A DNA stretch of 64,000 bases from JABDIY01 sp963803845 (GCA_963803845.1 CAWDNZ010000004.1:1674001-1738000); one strand, 5' to 3'. Shown: positions 41,845 to 50,781, numbered from the stretch's first letter. Notes: a model not told the origin generated them from the sequence alone. A program made the numbers and translations.

Positions 41845-42999
41845 ATGACCCGATTTGCCGATCTTGGGGTCGCTGCACCGGTTGTTTCCGCCCTCGCCGA
41901 ACGAGGCATCGAATCCGCATTCGCCATCCAGGAACTCGCAATCCCTGATGCGCTTGCCGGGCGAGACGTTTGCGGCAAGGCTGAAACCGGTTCAGGAAAG
42001 ACCCTCGCCTTCGGAATCCCCACCGTACAAGCGCTGGCGGAAGCCACCCGCGGGACACTCCACGCCCTCATCCTCGTACCTACCCGTGAACTGGCCACCC
42101 AGGTCACCGAAGAACTTGATCCCTTGGCCAAAGCTCTCGATCTGCAGATAATGGCGGTCTACGGCGGGGCCGACATGGACAAGCAGATCAATCGTTTCAA
42201 AGCGGGCGTCGAGATCATGGTGGCCACGCCGGGGCGACTCATCGACCTGTTGGATCGCGGCGCTGTCAGCGTCAACGACGTGATGTGTGTGGTCGTCGAC
42301 GAGGCTGACCGAATGGCGGACATGGGGTTCTTGCCCCAGGTCGAATGGGTTCTTCGGCGCGTCGAAGGGAAGCATCAAACACTGCTCTTCTCGGCCACTC
42401 TTGATGGCGCGGTCGGTTCGCTTATTACCCGGTATCAGACCGACCCCGTTCACCACGAGGTCGAAACCGACGAGGTCACCGTGGACAACATGACCCATCG
42501 GTTCGTTGCCGTCCATCAGATGGATCAGCCCAAAGTGGTGGCCGCAATCGCTAGCTCAGTGAAACGTACGATCGCCTTCTGTAACACGAAACGGGCGTGC
42601 GACAAGTTGGCTGGGCAGCTTGCCGATCTCGGCGTCTCCGCTCAGGCGATTCATGGCGATCTCCGGCAGCGGCATCGGGAGAAGGCATTGGACTCCTTTT
42701 CCAAGGGAGCGATCAGCGTTCTCGTCGCCACCGACGTTGCCGCCCGAGGCATCCACGTAGACGATGTAGAGATCGTCATCCATATCGACCCGCCCGATGA
42801 CCACAAGACCTACCTGCACCGATCTGGACGGACAGCTCGGGCTGGTGATGAGGGTTTGGCGGTCTCGCTGGTTCGTTGGAACGAGGAACTCCAAGTGAAG
42901 CGCATTCAAAAACGCCTCGGTCTCGAGATGCCCATCGTCGAGATGTTCTCCAACGACCCCAGGTTGCTCGATCTCGGCAACTGGGATCCCTCCAGCTGA
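41845..42999 (+). CDS. DEAD-box RNA helicase
   Basis: A 384-residue helicase with a full set of motifs: Q-motif region ESAFAIQELAIP, motif I AETGSGKT, Ia PTREL, II DEAD in VVDEADRMADMGF, III SAT, V ATDVAARGIHVD and VI HRSGRTARAG. The two RecA domains fill the whole length, with no RNA-binding extension, as in minimal RhlE-like proteins. The ATG at 41845 was chosen because MTRFADLGV is the usual N-terminus; an upstream ATG at 41779 adds 22 unrelated residues. It is divergent from the cyclase gene. Confidence 0.92.
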   Translation: MTRFADLGVAAPVVSALAERGIESAFAIQELAIPDALAGRDVCGKAETGSGKTLAFGIPTVQALAEATRGTLHALILVPTRELATQVTEELDPLAKALDLQIMAVYGGADMDKQINRFKAGVEIMVATPGRLIDLLDRGAVSVNDVMCVVVDEADRMADMGFLPQVEWVLRRVEGKHQTLLFSATLDGAVGSLITRYQTDPVHHEVETDEVTVDNMTHRFVAVHQMDQPKVVAAIASSVKRTIAFCNTKRACDKLAGQLADLGVSAQAIHGDLRQRHREKALDSFSKGAISVLVATDVAARGIHVDDVEIVIHIDPPDDHKTYLHRSGRTARAGDEGLAVSLVRWNEELQVKRIQKRLGLEMPIVEMFSNDPRLLDLGNWDPSS

Positions 43000-43063
43000 G
43001 CCCCGGGTGGGCATGGCCAACGATCCCTAGTGCGCCCTGCGGACCAGTGGTGAGGCTCTTATC

Positions 43064-44731
43064 GTGAGTAGCGTGCGCCCCGACATCGACTGGCTGAACT
43101 ATGCCGCCGCCGTTGGCGTTGACGGGATTGCTGGCCTCGTTCTCGATGCCTGTGCAAATGAGGGCGGCGTTGGTTCTGCTTCTCACCAAGGGGTTTTGCT
43201 GCCCGAACCAACCGGAGGCTGGGCAAATCCCCGCTTGTTGGGTTGGGTGCACGAATGGATGACGAGCGCCACCGATCGTGACGACCGCGGGGCCTACTAC
43301 ACCCCGCCAGATTTCGCCGCCGATGTTGTAGACGCAGCGCTACGGCCAGCCGCCGGATCGGCGTTCGGGATCCCGGGTTTCACCGTGGACCCCGCTTGCG
43401 GCGGGGGAGTGTTCCTCCTCGAGGTACTGGACCGCCTGGTGGCCAGTGGTGTGGATCCGGCTGAGGCGGTTGGTGCTGTCGCGGGTTTGGAGATCGATCC
43501 CGGTGCTGCCCGAGCGGCTCGTTTGGCCATTCAGGCGTGGCAGCTGTGTCACGGTCTCCACCCCGTCCGACCACCCCAGATCGTCGTAGCCGATGCCTTG
43601 GGTCGCTGGCCGCGCGCTTGGCCCGAGCCGCAGCTGGTGGTGGGGAACCCTCCCTTTGCCAGTCCCATGAAGTCCGGCTCTGTACCGGCGGAGGCGGCGG
43701 CGTACCGGAACCACCATTCCGAGGTGCTCGGCCCTTACGCCGATCTGGCGGCGATCCATCTCTGGCGCGCCAGCCAGGCCCTTGCCGATGGCGGGCGGCT
43801 GGCCTTTGTGGCCCCGGTTTCCATCATCAACGCTCGCGATACCGGACTATTGTGGAAACGTTTGGAGACCCAGGCCGATGCGGTTCGGGTTCTGATCCCT
43901 GCGTCCAATCCGTTCGAGGCTTCTATTCGAGTGTTTGTTCCCGTGCTGGAGATGCGTCGAGAAGCTCGGTCAGACCGTCGATCGCTGGCGGCGGCGGTGG
44001 GGGGAGCGATCGGCGTGCCGCCGGTCGAACTACCGCTCGAAACACCAACGCTGGCAACGATCGCCAGCGCAACGAGCGGTTTTCGGGACGAGTTTTATGG
44101 TCTCGCCGAGTTTGCCGCCGAGGAGTCTCAGGCCAAGTCGGCCCATTCTGTGCGAAAGCTGGTGAACGTGGGCTCCATCGATCCGTTGCACTGCTCATGG
44201 GGTCAAGCGCCTGCCCGTTTTGCCAAGACACGCTGGGAGCGCCCGGTGGTCAACGCATCGAAACTCAGCGGCAAGGTCGCTGCTTTCGTCGACCGGCAGA
44301 ATCGTCCGAAAGTGTTGGTGGCTACCCAAAGCAGTGTTCTGGAACCAGTGGTAGATTCCGTTGGTGATCTAGTGGGTATCACCCCCACGCTGATCGTTAC
44401 GACCGACCAACCCTCTCACGTAGCAGCCATGCTGCTTGCCCCTCCCGTTGTGGCAATTGCCGCCCAGCGTTGGTATGGCACGGGACTCACCGAAACGGCG
44501 TTACGACCCACGGCATCCACCTTGGTGGAGTTACCCCTCCCGCTGGAGCGGGATTTGTGGGACCAGGCGGCGGCGCTTGTGGAACGAAACACCCACCCCA
44601 TCGACGGTAATCAACCAGCCCCATCGACAGCGACGCTTAGGGAAATCGCGGAGCTCATGAACCGGGCCTACGGGTCGGACACCGACGTCCTGCAATGGTG
44701 GCTGGAGCGTGCGGGTTTGACCGGCCCCTGA
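43064..44731 (+). CDS. Orphan N6-adenine DNA methyltransferase
   Basis: A 555-residue gamma-type methyltransferase. The SAM motif is FTVDPACGGGVFLLEVLDRL, preceded by the RGAYYTPP entry motif, and the catalytic motif IV is NPPF in LVVGNPPFASP. The C-terminal half is a probable target-recognition region. Architecture resembles the methyltransferase part of type IIG/TaqI-like enzymes, but no nuclease motif and no neighbouring restriction gene are visible. It may regulate replication or transcription, or be the relic of a restriction system. The GTG at 43064 is followed by another GTG at 43073. Confidence 0.85.
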   Translation: MSSVRPDIDWLNYAAAVGVDGIAGLVLDACANEGGVGSASHQGVLLPEPTGGWANPRLLGWVHEWMTSATDRDDRGAYYTPPDFAADVVDAALRPAAGSAFGIPGFTVDPACGGGVFLLEVLDRLVASGVDPAEAVGAVAGLEIDPGAARAARLAIQAWQLCHGLHPVRPPQIVVADALGRWPRAWPEPQLVVGNPPFASPMKSGSVPAEAAAYRNHHSEVLGPYADLAAIHLWRASQALADGGRLAFVAPVSIINARDTGLLWKRLETQADAVRVLIPASNPFEASIRVFVPVLEMRREARSDRRSLAAAVGGAIGVPPVELPLETPTLATIASATSGFRDEFYGLAEFAAEESQAKSAHSVRKLVNVGSIDPLHCSWGQAPARFAKTRWERPVVNASKLSGKVAAFVDRQNRPKVLVATQSSVLEPVVDSVGDLVGITPTLIVTTDQPSHVAAMLLAPPVVAIAAQRWYGTGLTETALRPTASTLVELPLPLERDLWDQAAALVERNTHPIDGNQPAPSTATLREIAELMNRAYGSDTDVLQWWLERAGLTGP

Positions 44732-44775
44732 GACACTCCTTCCCGGAGTGTGCCCCGGTCTTCTACACTGCCCAT

Positions 44776-45978
44776 ATGTCCGAGGGCTACCCCCAGCAGC
44801 GGCCACCGTCGGCGCTTCCACCGATCGCGCCCAGCGGTGGTTGGCGGCCTACCGATCCGCCCGGCCACCGTCAGTTTGCGCAGGTCTGCTCCAACCGATG
44901 CTTCGTGCTGGAGTTCGGCGGCGTTCTCGACAACATCACTCTGGCCTATGAGACCTGGGGGGAGCTGGACGCCACGGGAACCAACGCCGTCTTGGTCTGT
45001 CATGCACTCACCGGCGATGCCCATGCGGCGGGCGCCTCTGGGCCTGGACATGCCACCGATGGATGGTGGAACGACATGATCGGACCCGGCCGGCCCCTGG
45101 ACACCGATCGTTACTTCGTGGTTTGTGTAAACGTGCTGGGCGGATGCCAAGGGTCCACGGGCCCTATGAGTGCTCACACCACTGACGGCCAACCGTACGG
45201 AGCGCGCTTCCCCCTTATCAGTATTCGAGACATCGTTCGGACCCAGGCCATGCTGGCGGACCATCTCGGGGTGAGTACGTGGATGGCGGTAGTTGGCGGT
45301 TCCATGGGTGGAATGCAGGCGTTGGAGTGGGCGGCGATGTATCCGCGCCGGGTCTCGTCGCTGGTGTGCATAGCAACCTCAGCCCGAGCTTCGGCCCAAC
45401 AGATCGCGTGGAGCCAAACCGGACGACTGGCGATCATCAACGATCCGCACTGGAACGGGGGCGACTATTACCACGCCGCTCCCGGTGAGGGTCCCCACGA
45501 AGGCCTGATGCTGGCTCGGCGAATCGCCCAGATTCACTACCGCAGCGACGCATCACTGGAGCGGCGGTTCTCACGGGCAACCAAGGATGCTCTCGACCAC
45601 TTTCAGCCGTGGGATCAGTTTCAGGTGGAAAGCTATCTGGACCATCACGGTCGCAAACTGGCTCAGCGTTTCGATGCCAACAGTTACTTGGTGCTGAACC
45701 GGGCCATGGACATGCACGATCTCGGGCGAGGTCGAGGTGGGTTGGAAGCCGCCCTCGCCCGTATCACCTGCCCCACGTTGGTGGTGAGTATCGACTCCGA
45801 TGACCTCTACACGCCGCGTCAACAAATAGAACTCCGTGACGGTTTGCGGGCGGTCGGCACGCCAACCGAGTACGGAGAGATCATTTCGATCCACGGGCAC
45901 GACGGTTTCCTCATCGAGTTCGATCAGTTGGGGCCCATGGTGGATGACTTCGTGACCGACCACTTCAAGATGCGGTGA
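44776..45978 (+). CDS. metX: Homoserine O-acetyltransferase
   Basis: A 400-residue alpha/beta-hydrolase-fold acyltransferase activating homoserine for methionine synthesis. Motifs: LAYETWGELDATGTNAVLVCHALTGDAH, nucleophile elbow GGSMGGMQALEW, the acid in SIDSDDLYTPRQQ and the catalytic His in GHDGFLIE. The ATG at 44776 (MSEGYPQQRPPS) gives a normal N-terminus. Family members can use acetyl- or succinyl-CoA, so specificity is not proved. No SAM riboswitch or metY is adjacent. Confidence 0.93.
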   Translation: MSEGYPQQRPPSALPPIAPSGGWRPTDPPGHRQFAQVCSNRCFVLEFGGVLDNITLAYETWGELDATGTNAVLVCHALTGDAHAAGASGPGHATDGWWNDMIGPGRPLDTDRYFVVCVNVLGGCQGSTGPMSAHTTDGQPYGARFPLISIRDIVRTQAMLADHLGVSTWMAVVGGSMGGMQALEWAAMYPRRVSSLVCIATSARASAQQIAWSQTGRLAIINDPHWNGGDYYHAAPGEGPHEGLMLARRIAQIHYRSDASLERRFSRATKDALDHFQPWDQFQVESYLDHHGRKLAQRFDANSYLVLNRAMDMHDLGRGRGGLEAALARITCPTLVVSIDSDDLYTPRQQIELRDGLRAVGTPTEYGEIISIHGHDGFLIEFDQLGPMVDDFVTDHFKMR

Positions 45979-46024
45979 TTCGTCCCGCTTCCGGCTCGAT
46001 GGAGAAACGATTGCTGGATGCGCA

Positions 46025-46813
46025 GTGCCTGAGGGCGTAGAGATCGAGATGTATCGCCGCTCCGCTGAGTCGGTGGTCGGCCGAATAATCCAGCGTGTGG
46101 TAGCTCCTGACGCCTACTACATCAAGGGTGGCCTGTCCCCGGCCCAGCTCACCGAGGTGTTGGTGGGGCGAACCGTTACTGGAACCGACCGGATCGGCAA
46201 GCTTCTGTTGCTTGAGCTGGACCACGAGCGGCACGCTCTCGGTTTGCGGTTCGGGATGTCCGGCCGGATCGTGGTGGATGAAGATGCCGTTATCGAAACC
46301 CTGCAGTATTCGTCGGGACGGGATGACCCCGCATGGGACCGTTTCGCTTTGCACTTCAGTGCGCCCGGCGGCACTCTGCGGATCAACGACCCCCGGCGGC
46401 TCGGGGGAGTGGAGCTAGCCCCCGACGTCACGAGGTTGGGTATCGACCTTTTTCGGGCCACCCCCGCGGTGGTTCGGGATCGGGTTGTTCCCAGTTCGGT
46501 GACGCTGAAGGCCCGCTTACTCGATCAAGGGGCGATCGCCGGAATCGGAAACCTGCTGGCCGACGAGATTCTGTGGCGGGCCGGCCTGGATCCGGCGCGC
46601 CCGGCCAACTCCCTCACTTCCGCGGAGACCGCCCGGCTAAGCCGTCTGATCCGCTCGGTCGCCAGCCAGATGTTGGCGAAGGGCGGCTCACATAAGGGTC
46701 GTCTCCAGCCTGCCCGGGAACGGGGTGGGCGGTGTCCCAAGGACCAGACGCCGCTGGAGCGACGCACTATTGCGGGTCGGACGTCCTACTCCTGCCCACT
46801 CCATCAGGTGTAG
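46025..46813 (+). CDS. Fpg/Nei-family DNA glycosylase, atypical zinc finger
   Basis: A 262-residue base-excision repair glycosylase/AP lyase. A GTG start gives MPEGVEIEMYRR, with the catalytic Pro2 and Glu3. The Lys of RIGKLLLLEL corresponds to the Fpg/Nei Lys57 loop, and the helix-two-turn-helix GAIAGIGNLLADEILWRAGLDP is clear. The C-terminal zinc finger reads RCPKDQTPLERR ... SYSCPLHQ: of the four expected Cys, the second is Asp and the fourth His. Fpg/Nei homologues with altered or zincless fingers are known. It follows metX by 46 bases. Confidence 0.85.
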   Translation: MPEGVEIEMYRRSAESVVGRIIQRVVAPDAYYIKGGLSPAQLTEVLVGRTVTGTDRIGKLLLLELDHERHALGLRFGMSGRIVVDEDAVIETLQYSSGRDDPAWDRFALHFSAPGGTLRINDPRRLGGVELAPDVTRLGIDLFRATPAVVRDRVVPSSVTLKARLLDQGAIAGIGNLLADEILWRAGLDPARPANSLTSAETARLSRLIRSVASQMLAKGGSHKGRLQPARERGGRCPKDQTPLERRTIAGRTSYSCPLHQV

Positions 46814-46823
46814 AATCAACCCA

Positions 46824-47426
46824 ATGCACGTTGCACTTGTCCTGGCACAGATCGATGCCACCCGGCGAACCATTACCGCCATCGTCTTCGCTCTGTTGGC
46901 GGTTGCTGCGGCGTTAGCCCTGCTCACAGCATGGTATTGGCGAATCACTGACCCTCGCCGCCAGGGCGGTCCTAAGCGGACGCCCCCACCCCGGCGCCGT
47001 CGCGCCGATCGTGGCTCGCCCCCAGAAGTTGATCCTTCCCCCGGCGGCGCTACAGCAATTCCCACTTCGGTTGGGGCCCCGCCGCTGACAGCGCCCGGGA
47101 AGGACCAGACCCGAGTGATGGACCGCAACGCCATCCTCGATGGCCCGCAGGCTCCCGAGGCCCGAGGCAGCACAAGCGCGCCGATCATCCATCAACCACC
47201 CGTCTCGCCAGCCAGTGCGCCTGAGGCCAATATCGACCCGCCCGAGGCCACCATCGATCTGCGCGAACCCGACCTGCGCGAACCCGACCGGCGCGAGTCC
47301 GACCGGCGTGAGACAACCCCGCCGTCTCCTTCCGACCACACCCCCATTCGGGGCCGGGTGGGTTCTGGCGCCCACGATGAGGGACTGAGCCTCGAAGAAT
47401 GGCTGGCGTCGGGGGAGGAAGACTGA
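46824..47426 (+). CDS. Membrane-anchored protein with charged repeat tail
   Basis: A 200-residue protein with one helix at about residues 15-37 (TAIVFALLAVAAALALLTAWYW) and a long disordered cytoplasmic or extracellular tail. The tail begins Pro/Arg-rich and holds the pentapeptide repeat LREPD/RRESD near residue 145-165, ending in the acidic EGLSLEEWLASGEED. No family is recognised. Its stop overlaps the next ATG (TGATG), so the pair is probably coupled. The tail could be a protein-binding platform; that is inference. Confidence 0.6.
   Translation: MHVALVLAQIDATRRTITAIVFALLAVAAALALLTAWYWRITDPRRQGGPKRTPPPRRRRADRGSPPEVDPSPGGATAIPTSVGAPPLTAPGKDQTRVMDRNAILDGPQAPEARGSTSAPIIHQPPVSPASAPEANIDPPEATIDLREPDLREPDRRESDRRETTPPSPSDHTPIRGRVGSGAHDEGLSLEEWLASGEED
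47259..47318 (+). repeat. 15-base repeat encoding (L/R)RE(P/S)D
   Basis: Three full and one partial copies of a 15-base unit (CTGCGCGAACCCGAC and variants) encode the charged pentapeptide repeat in the membrane-anchored protein. Confidence 0.75.
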
Positions 47427-47641
47427 TGGATCAGCTTGATCTCGACGCCATCATCGAGCGCTATCAAGAGCGAGCTACTGCGGTCAAACGACGCAACCTG
47501 CCCCCCGTAGGCGGCGACGAGCGCAAGGCATTCATCAAACAGGCCGAGCAGGACTTCTTGGACTACTCACTCATCGCCGATTCCACTGCCACACTCCAGG
47601 ACGGCATCCTCACGTTCACGGTGGATCTGCGCAGCAGTTGA
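47426..47641 (+). CDS. Small protein of unknown function
   Basis: A 71-residue soluble protein beginning MDQLDLDAIIERYQERATAVKRR. It has a helical first half and a probable beta hairpin at the end (ATLQDGILTFTVDLRSS). It is coupled to the preceding membrane protein by TGATG and followed by a strong terminator, so it closes a transcription unit that may begin at metX. No family recognised. Confidence 0.6.
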   Translation: MDQLDLDAIIERYQERATAVKRRNLPPVGGDERKAFIKQAEQDFLDYSLIADSTATLQDGILTFTVDLRSS

Positions 47642-47648
47642 AAACGGC

Positions 47649-47681
47649 AAAGGCCCGGCGGCTTTCGCCTACCGGGCCTTT
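47649..47681. terminator. Rho-independent terminator
   Basis: AAAGGCCCGG (47649-47658) pairs perfectly with CCGGGCCTTT (47672-47681) around a 13-base loop. It follows the small protein gene by 8 bases and faces tRNA-Gly from the other strand, so it can serve both directions, with short A/T tracts at each end. Confidence 0.85.
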
Positions 47682-47687
47682 GTTCAG

Positions 47688-47760
47688 AGCGGACGACCGG
47701 ATTCGAACCGGCGACCTTCTCGTTGGCAACGAGATGCTCTACCAGCTGAGCTACATCCGC
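47688..47760 (-). tRNA. tRNA-Gly(GCC)
   Basis: On the minus strand the sequence starts GCGGATG and ends CGTCCGC plus discriminator T, forming a 7-bp acceptor stem. The anticodon arm is TCTCG-TTGCCAA-CGAGA with anticodon GCC. D arm GTAGCTCAG and T loop GGTTCGAATCC are standard. CCA is not encoded. Confidence 0.95.
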
Positions 47761-47832
47761 TTGAAGGATCCAGCATAGCGCGCCTCGATGATCGGTTACG
47801 AGGGTTTTGGGAAGAGCTTTCCCGCCAATTTT

Positions 47833-48798
47833 CTACGATGGACACGGTTCTGGACGCTCTACTTCGCCGATCTTACCGATTCGCATTGCGGCAACGGTCG
47901 ACTCCCCATTTTCTGTTCCCAGATCGAAGATCAGTCGATAGTTGGCATCCACGGCTTCGTTTGGTTCAAAGACCAATTGCGTGAGGTCAGTGTCAGGGTC
48001 CACCCGTTCCACGAGCTGATTCCCGTAGGCAGCGCGAACCGCATCGGCGGTTGAGCCGATACCAACGTTGGAGATGGTGAGCTGATTGCGGGTTGTGGCG
48101 GCTGCCCGGAGAATCATCGGGTCGGCCTCGGCCGCAGCTAGCGACAGGAGGGGGGAGTGGGGGTCACCGGCGATCCATCCCAGTGAGCACTTTGCCCCCC
48201 GTGTCATGACCACGATGGGGAGGCCGAGCGCGTCTTCGGCCTCGGACACCCTTTGACCGGGGCGGACGCCGCCGAAGGAGCGCAGCGAGACCGTTGCGGA
48301 ACCGAAGCTTTCCTCGGGTGCGGCGATCAGAATCGTGGGCACCGAGTCCAGACTCGTGACGAATGCATGCAACCCTGGTGTGAGTACCTCACCCACCGTC
48401 TCGGGGGGGACTACCGATCGTTGGGGCGGCACTCGGAGCTCCCGAGTACCCCACTCCACCGTGACATCGGTGTCGGTGAGGTTGGAGAATCTGATCATGC
48501 CGGTGGTACTGACCGCACAGGGGCTTTGGGCCTGAATATCTTCCACCAATGGCACGATGACAATCTCACCCGGAGCGCTGCAAGCGCCGGGATCGGCCCC
48601 GGGGACCGTGGTGGTGGTTTGCTGTTCTGGAGTAGTGGTTGTGGTGGCCTCGGGGATCGTGGTGACCAGGGAAGAAACCGAGCCGTTAATCGAGACCACG
48701 ATCTGCCCTTCTTCGGGAGGAGTGCAGGCTGTAAGGGCAAGCAGGATGATTGCGGCGATGGGCAACATGGCTGCTGCTCGCCGGGAAAGTATCCGCAC
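47833..48798 (-). CDS. Lipoprotein of unknown function
   Basis: A 321-residue lipoprotein. From the GTG at 48798 the signal sequence runs to a lipobox LALTACTPPEEG. A Thr-rich linker (residues about 45-65) leads to a domain with paired Cys (GACSAPG and SPCAVS) and an Ig-like or cupredoxin-like strand pattern (GMIRFSNLTDTDVTVEWGTRELRVPP). A C-terminal region with VGIGSTADAVRAAYG resembles small periplasmic repeat modules. Function not recognised. It is convergent with nothing; tRNA-Gly follows on the same strand. Confidence 0.65.
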   Translation of the reverse strand: MRILSRRAAAMLPIAAIILLALTACTPPEEGQIVVSINGSVSSLVTTIPEATTTTTPEQQTTTTVPGADPGACSAPGEIVIVPLVEDIQAQSPCAVSTTGMIRFSNLTDTDVTVEWGTRELRVPPQRSVVPPETVGEVLTPGLHAFVTSLDSVPTILIAAPEESFGSATVSLRSFGGVRPGQRVSEAEDALGLPIVVMTRGAKCSLGWIAGDPHSPLLSLAAAEADPMILRAAATTRNQLTISNVGIGSTADAVRAAYGNQLVERVDPDTDLTQLVFEPNEAVDANYRLIFDLGTENGESTVAAMRIGKIGEVERPEPCPS

Positions 48799-48903
48799 CC
48801 GGTCAGTATCGCAGGAATACCCCAGTTCTCGGGGACACCCTGGTCTGGGGTTGGCAAGGGGGGCCGATGGCCAGATTAAGGGCCGAGCAGGTAGTTTTGA
48901 GCG

Positions 48904-50208
48904 GTGACCACGTGCGGTAACTGTGGGGCGCAAGAGTTTGGTCGGTTCTGCTCTCAATGTGGAGTGGCGATCTCCACCGCCTCCAGCTCGACCCCTCGCA
49001 TCTTTGGCGCGGAGCTTCACGTAGCGAGCGAATCCGAGTCGGTCCATGCCGGTTCGGGGCGGCGCAGGGTTTTCGTTCTTCTAGCTCTCCTGGGCGTGTT
49101 GACGATTGGGATTTCGGTCTTCACGAGGTCTGACGACAAGCCATCCACAGGCGATGGCGGCGAAGCACTGCTGAAGGAGGACGGCGATCAGATTCGTTCT
49201 CAACCCACCACCAGCGCCGTCCCTCGCACAACCTCGGCCCCCGGGGACACATCTCAGCTCAGTCCGCCGGAGACCGATGATCCGTCAGGATTCTGGTTGG
49301 GCGAACAAGCGGGCTGGTATGCATTGGTCTCCACCACCGATGGTCTGATGCGTATAGATCTGGATACCGGCGAAGTGGCGGCTATGAATAGCGAGCTTGC
49401 ACCGTTGGTCAACACCGGCGGATACGTGGTGTTTCGGGACCGGTTCGGCGGACTCTACACCGTCGAGTCCGATACGGCTGTCCAACCTTTCACCGATGAG
49501 TTGCTGCCGATTTCGGACAAACAGTACTCACGTGCGTCGCTCGCTCTGGTGAGTTCGGATCCTTCCCGCGTCTGGCTCTCGGAGATGTATGGCAGCGGCG
49601 AGATCTTCGAAATTGACCTGTTTTCCGGCGAGGAGCTGACGCATCGGGATCGAAGCAATGGCGAAATGGAGTTTTGGTTTGGGCCGGGGGCAATCACCGG
49701 CCGTTTCGTTTCTCCGATCGGCGGTGGGATCTTTGAGATGCAACCCGACGGATCCTACCTTCGGCGAACCGACGGCTTCCTGCAGGCTGAGGGTTACCGG
49801 CGAATGCTCGTCTCCACTTGCGATGAGGTAATGGTCTGTTCGTCGAAGTGGATCGACTCCGAGACGCTGGAACCTCTCACGCATCTGTTTGCGCCCGAAG
49901 GCAGGTACTACGGTAGTTCGTTCTTTCTGGCGCAGGGACGGGTGATCGACGGCGGCACCGGTGGCCTTCTTGACATCGAGACCGGTGAGGAAATACGGCT
50001 CCGAGGGCGGGAGTTGGAGGCGTTCTATGAGGGGCGAGCGGCGATTACGCCCGATGTCCGTTTCATTGTGTCGCTGCATGGATCGGGGCGAACCGTCAAA
50101 TCGTTTGCGACCGGCATTAGCAAGGACCTGCCACCCGTAGTCGTCCACACTGGTGCACGGATCGTCTTCGTGCCGAAACCCGCCACGGACAGCCCCGAGG
50201 TTCGCTAA
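48904..50208 (+). CDS. Zinc-ribbon membrane protein with beta-propeller-like domain
   Basis: A 434-residue protein. The N-terminal zinc ribbon is CGNCGAQEFGRFCSQCG (residues 4-20). One membrane helix (about 55-72, FVLLALLGVLTIGISVF) is followed by a Ser/Thr linker and a C-terminal region of repeated beta-strand units with DTG/DLFSGEE turns (IDLDTGEVAAM, IDLFSGEELTH, LDIETGEEIRLR), suggesting an extracytoplasmic propeller. Function unknown. The GTG at 48904 starts the zinc ribbon. Such zinc ribbon plus TM proteins are common in actinobacteria. Confidence 0.65.
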   Translation: MTTCGNCGAQEFGRFCSQCGVAISTASSSTPRIFGAELHVASESESVHAGSGRRRVFVLLALLGVLTIGISVFTRSDDKPSTGDGGEALLKEDGDQIRSQPTTSAVPRTTSAPGDTSQLSPPETDDPSGFWLGEQAGWYALVSTTDGLMRIDLDTGEVAAMNSELAPLVNTGGYVVFRDRFGGLYTVESDTAVQPFTDELLPISDKQYSRASLALVSSDPSRVWLSEMYGSGEIFEIDLFSGEELTHRDRSNGEMEFWFGPGAITGRFVSPIGGGIFEMQPDGSYLRRTDGFLQAEGYRRMLVSTCDEVMVCSSKWIDSETLEPLTHLFAPEGRYYGSSFFLAQGRVIDGGTGGLLDIETGEEIRLRGRELEAFYEGRAAITPDVRFIVSLHGSGRTVKSFATGISKDLPPVVVHTGARIVFVPKPATDSPEVR

Positions 50209-50224
50209 GCTACGAACCTCTCCT

Positions 50225-50298
50225 GCGCGGATGCCCGAGCGGCCTAAGGGAGCGGCCTGCAAAGCCGTGATTCGCGGGTTCAAATCCCGCTCCGCGCT
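50225..50298 (+). tRNA. tRNA-Cys(GCA)
   Basis: The acceptor arms GCGCGGA and TCCGCGC pair, with discriminator T. The anticodon arm GCGGC-CTGCAAA-GCCGT gives anticodon GCA, and the T arm GCGGGTTCAAATCCCGC is standard. CCA is not encoded. A 100-bp direct repeat begins at the next base. Confidence 0.93.
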
Positions 50299-50519
50299 CT
50301 TCTGTTTGATTTCGCTCGCCTGGGCTCGTTCCTCGCCGGAGGGTCGCTTCATGCTCGCTTCGCTCGACCAGAACGGCAAGCGGTGCGAGCTGCTCCGTCC
50401 CTCCGCAGCCTCACGTGAACTTCTGTTTGATTGCGCTCGCCTGGGCTCGTTCCTCGCCGGAGGGTCGCTCCATGCTCGCTTCGCTCGACCAGAACGGCAA
50501 GCGGTGCGAGCTGCTCCGT
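50299..50519 (+). repeat. Direct repeat of 100 bp, two copies, abutting tRNA-Cys
   Basis: Copies lie at 50299-50398 and 50420-50519, separated by 21 bases, and differ at two positions only. Each begins CTTCTGTTTGATT and ends GCTGCTCCGT. Inside are CGCTCGCCTGGGCTCGTTCC and TGCTCGCTTCGCTCGACC. The array starts immediately after the tRNA discriminator base. No coding function is visible, and the open frames across it are repeat artefacts. Confidence 0.88.
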
Positions 50520-50781
50520 GCTCTGATTCCCTCTGGGGGGCGTTCAGACGGCACGCTGCCTTTGCCTTCGGCCTCCAACAGATTTTCAGTGTTTCAGGGC
50601 GTGACTGCTTCGGACTCTCTTGGCCGCAGGAAGTTCCGGCGGTCAGGTTATCTGCATGGGTTTCGTGCCTCTCAGTTGCCGATCTGGGTCGGCCGGAGTC
50701 GAAGCTAATGTGAGCTTGATCCCTCCTCGATCGCGGCGATCGAAGATTTGGGAAACAGGGTGTGACAGAGCAGGTTGAGGA
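50520..50781. other. Gene-free stretch before the deaminase gene
   Basis: Together with the direct repeat this makes a 483-base region without a credible gene. I see no tRNA, IS end or integrase fragment. GAGG shortly before 50782 is the ribosome-binding site of the deaminase gene. Confidence 0.4.

Noticed and set aside
44732..44775. SAM riboswitch before metX
   Set aside because: The gap is only 44 bases, too short for any known SAM aptamer class likely here.
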